Assembly (NCBI RefSeq): GCF_900112485.1
Contig: NZ_FOMG01000001.1
Span: 248,001 to 312,000, forward strand
Direction of reading: 5' to 3'
DNA: 64,000 nucleotides
DNA from: Clostridium uliginosum
Lineage (GTDB): Bacteria; Bacillota; Clostridia; Clostridiales; Clostridiaceae
Part shown: in pieces, positions 55,820-63,807 of the stretch
Position numbering within the stretch: the stretch's first letter is position 1
How the letters are laid out: every line of letters begins with the position of its first letter
The notes under the pieces: generated by a model
Told to the model about the DNA's origin: nothing
Database searches by the model: none
The model's input: the letters and a program-made list of their open reading frames with translations, nothing else
Position numbers and translations under genes: made by a program

Positions 55820-56696
55820 CATTCTCCTCCTTATCCACCTTATAAATAAAGATATCTTCTAAGCTAAGATCAACTTCTTCTATAAAAAGTGGATTGAACT
55901 TTTTAAGGGATTCTAAAAACTCATCATCAAATTCATCAGTTATTATTGTAAATACTCGTCCAACTTTAGAAATCTTAAATATACCTTTTAAGTTTAAATC
56001 CTCTTCATAAACAGGTTGGTCAAAGGCAACTTGTACTTTTTTAATCTTATTTTTCATATTATCTATTGAATTTTCATAAGAAACTATTCCTTCTTCTAAT
56101 ATGGCTACTTCATCACATATTCTTTCTAGTTCATTTAAATGATGAGAACTTATTATAATTGTTGTATCATTTTCTGAAACCTCATTTAAAAATATGTTTA
56201 ATAATTTATTCTTTAATATTGGATCTAATCCAGATGTTGGTTCATCTAAAATTAAGTACTTTGATTTTATTGAAAAAGCTAACATTATTGAAAGCCTCAT
56301 TTTCATACCTTTTGACAACTGAAAAACAAGCTTAGTTAAAGGTATTTTAAAAACATTATTTAATTTATTAAATTTCACTTGATCAAAACTTGGATATGCA
56401 TATTTATAATATTTTAAAACATCTTTTATTTTAAAATTGTAAAAAAACGTATTTTCATCAGCTACAAATCCAATTTGAGATTTAACAATTGGATTATCAT
56501 AAACTACATTTCCATCATATTTTATATCACCTATAGTTGGAAGATAAATTCCTGTTAAACATCTAATTAAAGTAGTCTTGCCAGCTCCATTAGGTCCTAT
56601 GAGTCCAAATATTTTACCTTTATTTATTTTTAAGTTAATATCCTTTAAAATATGTTTACCATCTATCTCAAAGGATAAATTATTTACTTCGATCAT
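55800..56696 (-). CDS. ABC transporter ATP-binding protein
   Basis: 298 aa. Walker A GPNGAGKTTL (about residues 36-45), Q-loop in SQIGFVADEN, signature LSKGMKMRLSI, Walker B YLILDEPTSGLD and the H-loop in IIISSHHLNELE. The C-terminal extension (residues 215-298) is typical of YtrB/antibiotic-type exporters. It overlaps the GntR gene by 4 nt and the permease by 20 nt, one coupled operon. Confidence 0.93.
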   Translation of the reverse strand: MIEVNNLSFEIDGKHILKDINLKINKGKIFGLIGPNGAGKTTLIRCLTGIYLPTIGDIKYDGNVVYDNPIVKSQIGFVADENTFFYNFKIKDVLKYYKYAYPSFDQVKFNKLNNVFKIPLTKLVFQLSKGMKMRLSIMLAFSIKSKYLILDEPTSGLDPILKNKLLNIFLNEVSENDTTIIISSHHLNELERICDEVAILEEGIVSYENSIDNMKNKIKKVQVAFDQPVYEEDLNLKGIFKISKVGRVFTIITDEFDDEFLESLKKFNPLFIEEVDLSLEDIFIYKVDKEENDEEIFK

Positions 56697-57079
56697 ACTT
56701 TTTCACTCCTAATCTCAGAAAATATTTGTTTTACTATATTTATAAACTCCTCTTTATCTATTCCTGAATAGCTTGCCTCAAGTATAATTGTCTTTAATAC
56801 TTCCCTTATATACTCCATCTTTTTTTCATCCACACTACCTTTATAATTAGCTGTTATAAAAGTTCCCTTTCCCCTTAAAGTTTCAATAATTCCCTCTCTT
56901 TCAAGATTCCCATAAGCTTTACTTATTGTATTAGGGTTTATAGTTAATAATACTGCCATTTCTCTAACTGAAGGCAACTTTTCTCCAGACTTTAGTGCGC
57001 CTTTTAAAATCAGCTCTTTTATTCTAAATTCTATCTGCTTATATATAGGTGTACTACTTCTTGGATCAACCCTCAACAT
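56693..57079 (-). CDS. GntR-family regulator, YtrA type
   Basis: 128 aa: a GntR winged helix (residues 1-75: STPIYKQIEFRIKELILKGA, LPSVREMAVLLTINPNTISK, REGIIETLRGKGTFI) and a short two-helix C-terminal dimerisation part, the hallmark of the YtrA subfamily. I use the ATG at 57079, five bases after AAGGTGA. It overlaps the preceding gene by 14 nt. YtrA proteins repress their own ABC operon; the palindrome at 57660-57684 is the likely operator. Confidence 0.92.
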   Translation of the reverse strand: MLRVDPRSSTPIYKQIEFRIKELILKGALKSGEKLPSVREMAVLLTINPNTISKAYGNLEREGIIETLRGKGTFITANYKGSVDEKKMEYIREVLKTIILEASYSGIDKEEFINIVKQIFSEIRSEKV

Positions 57080-57614
57080 TCGTTTCACCTTCTTCTGCAT
57101 TGCTTGGATTGTGCTCTACAATATAATCAATAACAAAACCCTCACCTTCATCGACAATTACAAAATCAAAAATTATATTTCCTTCTTTGTCACCGTGTTT
57201 AGAATGCCTATATCCTCCATCGTACTTAACATTAGCTAATACCCTAACCGGTTCCATTATTGTCTTTTTATTAGATTTCACTAAACTATTTGATTTAATT
57301 ATATAATCATCTAAAATAGATTTTTTTTGTTTTTCATTTAGTTCTTTTACTTCTTTTAAATTAAAGTCTAAATAATTTATCTGAGAATTACTTATTCTTT
57401 TTCTTTTTGAAAGACACTCTTTAAGTTCATTTGTTTCAGAAAAAACTCCCTTTTCATCGAGTGCAATAATCACATTATTATCTAACTGCTGTAAAACTTC
57501 TGATGAACTATTAAACTTCTTTTGTTTTTTATAAATATTATCTGAACTTATACATAATAACGAAGTTCCAACAATAAACACACCTAAAATAACTATTACT
57601 GTTGATTTTTTCAT
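57066..57614 (-). CDS. Hypothetical protein with N-terminal membrane anchor
   Basis: 182 aa, unrecognised. One transmembrane helix or signal anchor (VIVILGVFIVGTSLLCI, residues 5-22), then a soluble extracellular part rich in Lys, Glu and Asn (LKECLSKRKRISNSQ, VKYDGGYRHSKHGDKEGNII) and an acidic tail. First gene of the operon before the YtrA-type regulator and ABC genes; GAGGGGG precedes the ATG. It could be the sensor or accessory subunit of the transport system; there is no direct evidence. Confidence 0.7.
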   Translation of the reverse strand: MKKSTVIVILGVFIVGTSLLCISSDNIYKKQKKFNSSSEVLQQLDNNVIIALDEKGVFSETNELKECLSKRKRISNSQINYLDFNLKEVKELNEKQKKSILDDYIIKSNSLVKSNKKTIMEPVRVLANVKYDGGYRHSKHGDKEGNIIFDFVIVDEGEGFVIDYIVEHNPSNAEEGETNVEG

Positions 57615-57659
57615 TTAAATATACCCCCTCTATTAAATAAAAACATTTACAAAGTATCA

Positions 57660-57684
57660 AGTGTACTATATCATATAGTACACT
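57660..57684. promoter_or_regulatory. Perfect 25-bp palindrome, probable YtrA-type operator
   Basis: AGTGTACTATAT-C-ATATAGTACACT, 12-bp arms without mismatch, 45 bp upstream of the first gene of the operon. On the minus strand TTGATA (just after it) and TTTAAT 17 bp later form a possible sigma-A promoter. The GTGTA..TACAC outline suits operators of YtrA-subfamily GntR regulators. Confidence 0.75.
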
Positions 57685-57780
57685 ATTATTATAAAAATAA
57701 CTAAGGATTTAATCAACCATAGAATCCTTAGTTATTTCTTAATATTTTCTTAATGTATAAAAATTTACCTATTTTTCAAT

Positions 57781-57822
57781 GTCCGCTTTACAAAAATATC
57801 AACACTCTGCTAAAACATAGCC
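57781..57822. repeat. Family A half-copy
   Basis: GTCCGCTTTACAAAAATATC and AACACTCTGCTAAAACATAGC: a family A right end only. Its inner part matches the right end of A1 (CCCGCTTTACA). Confidence 0.55.
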
Positions 57823-57870
57823 TTATTTTTAAATTTATATAATTAAAATAAGGACTTCTAAAAGCATTTA

Positions 57871-58029
57871 AGGCATATTAAAATAAATAACAAGTAAATC
57901 AGCTAGTCTATTTTGAGTCATACTGTGTCGATAAAATCAACCCATAGCTTGCTATGCGTTAATTTCATCTCCTTGTCTGACTCAAAATATACGTCGCATC
58001 TTTGACTTGTTATTTTCTTTAATATGCCT
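57871..58029. repeat. Family B MITE-like repeat, long form (B13)
   Basis: AGGCATATTAAAATAAATAAC against GTTATTTTCTTTAATATGCC. The interior closely matches B3 at 20387-20545, including the TAGCTTGCTA inverted core and GTCTGACTCAAAATATACG. It lies downstream of the amino-acid permease gene. Confidence 0.78.
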
Positions 58030-58094
58030 AACTTTTAAAAATCCTTACAAATATATTATTGTAATTTTAATAATTTTTGATTTTAGACATCTTA

Positions 58095-58754
58095 TTAGGC
58101 TTTAATTCCATAAGATAATTTCTTTTCTACAAGCTTTGAAATTAAACTTAAAACAGTTATAAGAATTAAATACATTAATGCTACCATTGCATATAACTCA
58201 AACGTCTTATAATTTCTTGCAATTATTATTTGACCGCTTTGTGTAAGTTCTCTTATTCCAATTACTGATAGAATAGATGTATCCTTAACTGTAATTATAA
58301 ATTGATTTAGTATTGAAGGTATCATTATCTTAAATGCTTGTGGTAGAACTATAAGAACCATAGCTTTAGGATAATTTAATCCTAAACTTCTTGCAGCTTC
58401 CATTTGTCCATTATCTACCGCAAGTATTCCACCTCTAAATATTTCAGATAAATATGCACCAGCATTTAAACTTAATACAAGTATTCCTGCTTTTATAGGA
58501 TCAAATCTCATTGCAAATAATGCACCTAACCCAAAATATAAGAATAATCCTTGCACAATTAAAGGAGTCCCTCTAATTAAATATGTATATACAGTAGATA
58601 TTCCTCTAAGTATTTTATTTTTAGATATACCTAATAATCCTATTATTACTCCAATTACACACGCTATAATTATTGAAAATATAGCTAACTTTAATGTCAC
58701 AGCTAACCCAGTCAATAGACTTGGTAAGCTTTCTTTAAACAAACTTAAGAACAT
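58095..58754 (-). CDS. Amino-acid ABC transporter permease (HisM/GlnP type)
   Basis: 219 aa with five hydrophobic helices. It has the EAA-loop motif (EAARSLGLNYPKAMVLIVLP) and the N-terminal LLTGLAVTLKLAIFSI typical of polar amino-acid permeases. It imports an amino acid with the binding protein encoded 15 bp upstream. No ATPase gene follows; the operon ends in repeat B13. ATP hydrolysis must come from an ATPase encoded elsewhere. Confidence 0.92.
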   Translation of the reverse strand: MFLSLFKESLPSLLTGLAVTLKLAIFSIIIACVIGVIIGLLGISKNKILRGISTVYTYLIRGTPLIVQGLFLYFGLGALFAMRFDPIKAGILVLSLNAGAYLSEIFRGGILAVDNGQMEAARSLGLNYPKAMVLIVLPQAFKIMIPSILNQFIITVKDTSILSVIGIRELTQSGQIIIARNYKTFELYAMVALMYLILITVLSLISKLVEKKLSYGIKA

Positions 58755-58769
58755 AATTTACTACCCTTC

Positions 58770-59564
58770 CTAGCCAACATATTGATTAACTATTTTATCG
58801 TATTCCCCATTTTCCTTAATTTTCTTTAGACCTTCGTTAAATTTATCTAATAATTCTTTGTTTTTACCCTTTGCAACTGCAAATCCATAATTAACAGTAG
58901 TAACCTTATCTCCAGCAAGTTTTAATACCTTTGGATTATCTAATTTGATTTTGTAAGCTATTACAGGATAATCTTCTAAAGCAAAATCAGTATTTCCATT
59001 TTGAACTGCTAAGCACATTGAAGGTGAATCTTCAAAATGTTTTACATCTAATCCTAATTTTTCTGCATTATCTAAAGCATATTTTTCTCCAGCAGTACCT
59101 TTTTTAACTGCAACTGTCTTACCTTGTAAATCCTTTTCTCCATTTATAGTCGTGTTATTAGTAGAAACAAATATTGATAAACCAGAATCAAAATATTCAT
59201 TTGAAAAGTCTAAAACTTCTTTTCTTTCATCTGTAATACTAATACCAGCGATTGCTCCGTCTAATTGATTTGAAGTAAGTCCAGGAATAATCCCATTAAA
59301 ATCCATTGGTTTTAATTCATATTTAAAGCCTTCTTCTTTTGATATTGCGTCTAAAAGTTCAACATCAATTCCTTTATAAGTTCCATTTTCTTCGAATGAG
59401 AATGGTGCAAATTTTGCATCACATGCAATTATATATTTTCCACTTTCACCTTTTGCTGAATCATCAGCCTTTTTAGTAGTACTACCACAACCTACTAGGA
59501 ATACGCCTAATAAACTTGTAACAGCTATACTTTTGATTAATTTTTTCATCATGCTTCTTTTCAT
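58770..59564 (-). CDS. Amino-acid ABC transporter substrate-binding lipoprotein
   Basis: 264 aa, SBP_bac_3 family. A lipoprotein signal ends in LLGVFLVGC. The domain follows: YIIACDAKFAPFSFEENG, YKGIDVELLDAIS, GAIAGISITDERKEVLDFS, GKTVAVKKGTAGE and VNYGFAVAKGKNKELLD. The Arg in ITDERKE and the Asp of the second lobe should bind the alpha-amino-acid group; specificity (cystine, Gln or Arg) is uncertain. AGGAGG lies eight bases before the ATG. First gene of the pair. Confidence 0.93.
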   Translation of the reverse strand: MKRSMMKKLIKSIAVTSLLGVFLVGCGSTTKKADDSAKGESGKYIIACDAKFAPFSFEENGTYKGIDVELLDAISKEEGFKYELKPMDFNGIIPGLTSNQLDGAIAGISITDERKEVLDFSNEYFDSGLSIFVSTNNTTINGEKDLQGKTVAVKKGTAGEKYALDNAEKLGLDVKHFEDSPSMCLAVQNGNTDFALEDYPVIAYKIKLDNPKVLKLAGDKVTTVNYGFAVAKGKNKELLDKFNEGLKKIKENGEYDKIVNQYVG

Positions 59565-59638
59565 TAAAATGACCTCCTAAACTTTAATTTGATTATGTAA
59601 CCTTTAACCCATTGGTTTCTCTCAAAAGCCTAATATAC

Positions 59639-59688
59639 CAAAAAAAGCCCACTAAATTTATTCAAATTAATCTAAATTCAGAAAGCTC
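59639..59688 (-). promoter_or_regulatory. Possible attenuator hairpin in the leader
   Basis: On the minus strand AGCTTTCTGAATTTAGAT pairs imperfectly with ATAAATTTAGTGGGCT and is followed by a T7 run, 75 bp upstream of the binding-protein start. A nine-codon frame with an ATG (MELSEFRLI) runs through the hairpin. No T-box or riboswitch consensus was recognised. The rest of 59565-59889 shows no gene. Confidence 0.4.
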
Positions 59689-59889
59689 CATTGCTTTTAT
59701 TTTGTTTTAAATAACTTACTGTACTTGTATTTTAACGTCTAAATAACAAATTGTCAATATTTTATCACTTTTTTTAAATAATTTAGGCTTTTTTGAAAAT
59801 ATTTACACACTTTTAGCTACTTATACTGAGTTATTTTGATAAAACATTAATTATTAATATAAAAATTCATATAATAGTCTAGTCTTTAC

Positions 59890-60432
59890 TTATGATATTA
59901 CTACTTTTTCAAAACTATAATTATCCTTTATTTTATCCCACTTTTCCTTAGTTATTCCCAAAACCACAACATCATGAAACCTTCCATTTTTGTAAATATG
60001 TTGTTTGAATATTCCTTCTACTTCTGAACCCATTTTCTTATGTATATTAATTGCATGCTTATTAAATTCCATTAAATCACACCATACTTTATTAAACTTA
60101 ATGTGTTCAAATACATACTCATAGACATTGTATTCAACAATTGGAGCAATCCCAATTCCTCTAAAATTTAAATCTCCTATATAATACTCCCAACTACACC
60201 TTTTATTAAAAAAATCTATGTGATTTAAATTTACAATTCCTATCTTATCTCCATCTTTATTCAATGTCCAATATCTACATTTCTTATCATTAGTTATTTT
60301 TTTAAACCAGTCTAATTGCTTTTCCAAAGTTAATTTTGGATCTGTATACATATATTTTGTAACTTCTTCTTTCATTCTCCATTCCATTATTTGTGGTAAA
60401 TCTTGAATGGTTATTCTTTCAAAACTAATCAT
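59890..60432 (-). CDS. GNAT N-acetyltransferase, PseH-like
   Basis: 180 aa. The GNAT fold is visible (ISFERITIQDLPQIMEWR at the start, YYIGDLNFRGIGIAPIVEYN as the acetyl-CoA region, NKHAINIHKKMGSEVEG and GRFHDVVVLGI). The pattern resembles PseH, which acetylates the C4 amino group of a UDP-sugar in pseudaminic acid synthesis. I take the ATG at 60432 after GGAG. It lies downstream of the Maf-like gene, both pointing to glycan decoration of flagellin or a surface protein. No other pse genes are inside the window. Confidence 0.78.
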   Translation of the reverse strand: MISFERITIQDLPQIMEWRMKEEVTKYMYTDPKLTLEKQLDWFKKITNDKKCRYWTLNKDGDKIGIVNLNHIDFFNKRCSWEYYIGDLNFRGIGIAPIVEYNVYEYVFEHIKFNKVWCDLMEFNKHAINIHKKMGSEVEGIFKQHIYKNGRFHDVVVLGITKEKWDKIKDNYSFEKVVIS

Positions 60433-60489
60433 AAATTTACTCCATTTAATCAATTATTTTTTAATATGAATCTGAATCTGATTTTAGAA

Positions 60490-60518
60490 CAATATCAACA
60501 CGGTTTTAAAACATATCC
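60490..60518. repeat. Family A half-copy
   Basis: CAATATCAACACGGTTTTAA then AACATATCC: a family A right end. Two family B right ends (ATATGCCTTAATTAA twice, 60529-60560) follow directly. Confidence 0.5.
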
Positions 60519-60560
60519 ATTTTTTTAAATATGCCTTAATTAAATATGCCTTAATTAAAT

Positions 60561-60617
60561 ACTAAAGCTCAGATGGAGTTCTTTAGTCATAAAAACTGTT
60601 CTTCATCTGAGCCTTAG
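60561..60617 (-). terminator. Terminator of the Maf-like gene
   Basis: ACTAAAGCTCAGATG pairs with CATCTGAGCCTTAGT, an inner GAGTTCT/AGAAC pair extends it; TATTTAATT follows on the minus strand. It starts 3 bp past the stop codon. Confidence 0.8.
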
Positions 60618-60619
60618 TG

Positions 60620-62242
60620 TTACTTTGTATTAATTTCTTCTATAGTTTTAGTATATAAATTTTTAACTTCTATTAACATTTTTCTTAATTCACTGAAATA
60701 TTTTTTAAAGACATCACTTTGATAAATTATGTCTGCAGATAATTCATTATATTTCACTGCTGGCATTCTAAAATATTTTTCCTTTATATCAAATAAAAAG
60801 GTTTCAAAATATCCTTTAAAATATAAATTTTTCGGAGATTTAACAAAATCATCTACTATTTCTAATATTTCTCCAAGCATCTCCACAGCTTTCTCAAATG
60901 ATTCCTTTCTTTGTAATATGGTTTCACAACTTATTATTGCTTCTTCACATTTTATTAGTACTGAATCAATATACTCAATAATATCTTTAAATACTATTTT
61001 TTCATCTATTTTAATTGGTTCTTTATTCCCTATAGAACTTTTTATAATTTTAAATTTATTACTTTTTAAAATATCTTCTAATTCCTTATGAATTGTACCC
61101 TCTATCTTTGCACCATAAGAACAATTTATAAATTTACTATTCATTTCACTTAAGCAAGACTTTATATAAAACTCCATATTTTTTTTATACATAAGCAATA
61201 AGTTATCAGTTAATATTGAATTTCCAAATACATCTTCAGTTTCAATAGCAGTTTTCTCATTATAATTTTTATCTGTATCTAGAGAAGAATTTAATGAATG
61301 ATGTTTTCCAAAAGTATAAGCAAAGTCTTGTCCTACAAATATTATAGGATTACAACCAAGTAATATTGCAGTATCTACACTACTGTGTGCAACTGATCCT
61401 CCAACAAAAAACGTTCTTATATTTTCTAGTTTTTCTATATTTTTAAGAACTCCTTGAGTAGTATATACCTTGCTTCCGTTATATTCTCTAACTAACTTTT
61501 TATTACTTTGTTCACAAAACATTAAAGGAACATCAATATCTTTATATTTCTTTAGCATAGTATACGTTATTTCCTGAGGATCTATTGATACTATTAAATC
61601 AGGCTTTATTCCATTTTCAATTAAAGGCTTTAACGTTCTATTTCCTGCTACAATAAAAAACTTATTTAACTTGTCCTTAAATTTAACCAAATTTTCAATA
61701 TTTTTATCTAATGATGGTCCTGCTGATACAATTATAGCTGGAACCCCTTTATTACTCATAAAATAATCATCAATAGGGGTAGATTCTTTAAGCACATTAA
61801 TTACTGAAATAAGATTTTCTAAAGATATCTTTTTAAATTCTGTAGATGTGCTCATAAATACTGCCAATCTATAATAGGTATCATCTACAAAATTTATAAA
61901 AGCATCATAATCACTAGGATACGCCTTCGAATAATTATTATAATCATGAACATATAAATTAATGAAATTCCTATAATGTACCTCTTCACTTAATATTCTT
62001 TCAAACTCATCACTATTATTTTTAGTAAAATGTACTAAAGTAATATTAGTGTCCTTTATTACTTTACTATATTTTTTATAAATGCCTTTATTAGGCTCTA
62101 TTATAAAAATCTTATTTCTCTCACAGGTAACTTTTTTTAATTCCTCTATATATTCACCTTCTCCAATACCAAATATAAATATTAAAGAATCAAATTTCAA
62201 ATCATCAAGTTCTGCTAATAGTTTGTCTACTTTCTCTTCCAT
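60620..62242 (-). CDS. Maf/DUF115 motility-associated glycosyltransferase-like protein
   Basis: 540 aa, DUF115 (6-hydroxymethylpterin pyrophosphokinase MptE-like) core. Seen: SLIFIFGIGEGEYIEEL near residue 20, IIEPNKGIYK, PAIIVSAGPSLDKNIENL (residues about 168-185), DLIVSIDPQEITY, FVGGSVAHSSVDTAILLGC and IFVGQDFAYTFGKHHS. Maf proteins transfer nonulosonic acids such as pseudaminic acid to flagellin in Campylobacter, Aeromonas and clostridia. The PseH-like gene downstream supports this. No flagellin gene is inside the window; the acceptor may be another surface protein encoded to the right. Confidence 0.85.
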   Translation of the reverse strand: MEEKVDKLLAELDDLKFDSLIFIFGIGEGEYIEELKKVTCERNKIFIIEPNKGIYKKYSKVIKDTNITLVHFTKNNSDEFERILSEEVHYRNFINLYVHDYNNYSKAYPSDYDAFINFVDDTYYRLAVFMSTSTEFKKISLENLISVINVLKESTPIDDYFMSNKGVPAIIVSAGPSLDKNIENLVKFKDKLNKFFIVAGNRTLKPLIENGIKPDLIVSIDPQEITYTMLKKYKDIDVPLMFCEQSNKKLVREYNGSKVYTTQGVLKNIEKLENIRTFFVGGSVAHSSVDTAILLGCNPIIFVGQDFAYTFGKHHSLNSSLDTDKNYNEKTAIETEDVFGNSILTDNLLLMYKKNMEFYIKSCLSEMNSKFINCSYGAKIEGTIHKELEDILKSNKFKIIKSSIGNKEPIKIDEKIVFKDIIEYIDSVLIKCEEAIISCETILQRKESFEKAVEMLGEILEIVDDFVKSPKNLYFKGYFETFLFDIKEKYFRMPAVKYNELSADIIYQSDVFKKYFSELRKMLIEVKNLYTKTIEEINTK

Positions 62243-62278
62243 AGAAACTCCCTTTTCAATTAAATACTAAAATTTATT

Positions 62279-62569
62279 TTATACTGAACTATATATATTA
62301 AACTCATAATAAGCATTAAAATTACATTTAATAGCCACACTAAAATCTCCTTTGGCATCGGTAAAAGTACAGCCAAGTATTTTCTTAATAGTTGTTACTT
62401 CTACAATTTCTATACAAGCTCCAACTGATGGAGATCCATCAGGATTTTTAACCGTGCCTTTAACTAAAGTACTTTTTACCTTCTTTAGTATAACCTTAAC
62501 ATGAACTATTTTATTTTTGCACAAACATCTACCAGGTATAACTATTTTATTTTTATTACTTACTTTCAT
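62279..62569 (-). CDS. Small CarboxypepD_reg-like protein, copy 1
   Basis: 96 aa. A lead-in of about 35 residues (PGRCLCKNKIVHVKVILKK) precedes a beta-sandwich domain with the carboxypeptidase-regulatory-like pattern: VKGTVKNPDGSPSVGACIEI, then LGCTFTDAKGDFSVAIK and YYEFNIYS. It overlaps the preceding gene by 14 nt and ends 37 bp before the Maf-like gene. Same design as 62785-63048, 63126-63431 and 63476-63790. No signal peptide. Function unknown. Confidence 0.72.
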   Translation of the reverse strand: MKVSNKNKIVIPGRCLCKNKIVHVKVILKKVKSTLVKGTVKNPDGSPSVGACIEIVEVTTIKKILGCTFTDAKGDFSVAIKCNFNAYYEFNIYSSV

Positions 62570-62765
62570 CTTTCTTCACATCTTCAGTTTCTACTAATGC
62601 ATCCTCATCACCTGACTTTTTTACAGTTATATTCATAACTATATTTTGACTTTCCATCATTTCCTCTGCACTTACTGTATTGCTACTCTCTTTTCCATTA
62701 ACAGTAACTGCTGAGACATCTAATTTCTTATATTTACTTTTATCAAACTCTTTTAACTCATCCAT
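62556..62765 (-). CDS. Small acidic hypothetical protein
   Basis: 69 aa, unrecognised. Charged and without hydrophobic segments (MDELKEFDKSKYKKLDVSAV, SAEEMMESQNIVMNITVKK, ending EDVKKDESK). AGGAGG precedes the ATG. It is the only member of the small-protein cluster lacking the CarboxypepD_reg pattern. It is translationally coupled to the next gene by a 14-nt overlap, so the two may function together. Confidence 0.65.
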   Translation of the reverse strand: MDELKEFDKSKYKKLDVSAVTVNGKESSNTVSAEEMMESQNIVMNITVKKSGDEDALVETEDVKKDESK

Positions 62766-62784
62766 ATTTATCCTCCTTGTATAA

Positions 62785-63048
62785 TTATAAATTCATATAA
62801 CTTATCCCTTTAAGATTACAATCAAAAGCAGTTAATTTATAATATGCATTTCTATCTTTAACTTCTATTATAAAGTCACCTTTGATATCTGTAATTGCAT
62901 AACCAATATAATACCTTTTATAACAATTTATTATTTTTTCTACAATTATAATTGCATTTGATACTAGTTCACCATCCGAATATTTAACTTTGCCTGTTAA
63001 ATATAGTCTGTTAAATTTATTTTTGTATCCACATATATTAGAATACAT
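62785..63048 (-). CDS. Small CarboxypepD_reg-like protein, copy 2
   Basis: 87 aa: LTGKVKYSDGELVSNAIIIV, then YIGYAITDIKGDFIIEVKDR and YYKLTAFDCNLKG. The G-x-V...G..V..A.I.V......TD..G.F pattern of the regulatory-like beta-sandwich is complete. TAGGAGTG precedes the ATG. The gap of 19 bp to the next gene implies one operon. No signal peptide. Confidence 0.7.
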   Translation of the reverse strand: MYSNICGYKNKFNRLYLTGKVKYSDGELVSNAIIIVEKIINCYKRYYIGYAITDIKGDFIIEVKDRNAYYKLTAFDCNLKGISYMNL

Positions 63049-63077
63049 AATCTACACTCCTAAAACTAATTAAAGAA

Positions 63078-63102
63078 GTAAGAGCATATTTAATACTCTT
63101 AC
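63078..63102 (-). terminator. Internal terminator in the small-protein array
   Basis: GTAAGAGCATA/TACTCTTAC stem; on the minus strand TTCTTTAATT follows. It lies between copies 2 and 3 and may reduce downstream expression. Confidence 0.65.
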
Positions 63103-63125
63103 CCCAATAAAGTTAAAATTTATTG

Positions 63126-63431
63126 TTAGTTAGGTGTATCATAATAATCAAATCTATATTTTGCTGTACCTAATAATGTTGGTAAGGATACTCCATATTC
63201 TCCACTAGCATCTGTAAAAGTAAGTCCTAGTGAGCTAGATGCACCACCAGTAGCTATTTTAATAACTTCTACAGCAGCAGATACCAATGCTACTCCTGCT
63301 GAATTTTTAACAAATCCTTTAAATAAAGATCTATACCATGATAATAAAGTTCCTAAAGTAGCGAGAGTTATTGCACCATCGTGCATACTACCGGCAGTAA
63401 CTAGTACCTTTTTAGGTCTATAAGATGCCAT
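63126..63431 (-). CDS. Small CarboxypepD_reg-like protein, copy 3
   Basis: 101 aa. The N-terminal region differs (MASYRPKKVLVTAGSMHDGA, ITLATLGTLLSWYRSL), then FKGFVKNSAGVALVSAAVEV, GLTFTDASGEYGVSLPTLL and YRFDYYD. AAAGGAGG before the ATG, the strongest site in the array. Codon use is less AT-biased and the next stem-loop follows directly, so it may be the most abundant product. It resembles a structural or carrier protein more than an enzyme; that is inference. Confidence 0.72.
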   Translation of the reverse strand: MASYRPKKVLVTAGSMHDGAITLATLGTLLSWYRSLFKGFVKNSAGVALVSAAVEVIKIATGGASSSLGLTFTDASGEYGVSLPTLLGTAKYRFDYYDTPN

Positions 63432-63475
63432 AATATTATTTCCTCCTTTGTAATCAGATATATTATATAATATTC

Positions 63476-63790
63476 TTAAATGCTACAATTGCCACAAGTT
63501 AATGGATGGTATATTTCAAATATATAGTTGTTATATTTTTTGACATGTAATAATATGAAAAACTCTCCCTTATGATTAGTTGTAGTAAATCCAATTTCTC
63601 TTTTTATATGCTTTAATCCATAATAATACTCCTCATAAACCATTATTACAGCATTTTCTATTTTACTATTACTATCATCTTTTATAGATCCAATAATTAA
63701 TGATTTGTTATCTCTTTCTATTACAATGTTTTTATTAACTACACGTTTATTAATAAAGTCACTTGGCTTAAATATAACTGAACTATTCAT
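63476..63790 (-). CDS. Small CarboxypepD_reg-like protein, copy 4
   Basis: 104 aa: lead-in SSVIFKPSDFINKRVVNKN, then IIGSIKDDSNSKIENAVIMV, HIKREIGFTTTNHKGEFFIL and YIFEIYHPLTCGNCSI. It has the same beta-sandwich pattern as copies 1-3, with a Cys pair at the end. GGGAG precedes the ATG. It follows the partial gene at 63808 by 17 bp. Confidence 0.7.
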   Translation of the reverse strand: MNSSVIFKPSDFINKRVVNKNIVIERDNKSLIIGSIKDDSNSKIENAVIMVYEEYYYGLKHIKREIGFTTTNHKGEFFILLHVKKYNNYIFEIYHPLTCGNCSI

Positions 63791-63807
63791 CTTATTTCTC
63801 CCTTAAC

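Noticed and set aside
59565-59889. T-box or amino-acid riboswitch in front of the ABC importer genes
   Set aside because: No T-box GGTGG motif or known riboswitch core was visible; only a hairpin with a T run was seen and it is reported as a possible attenuator.
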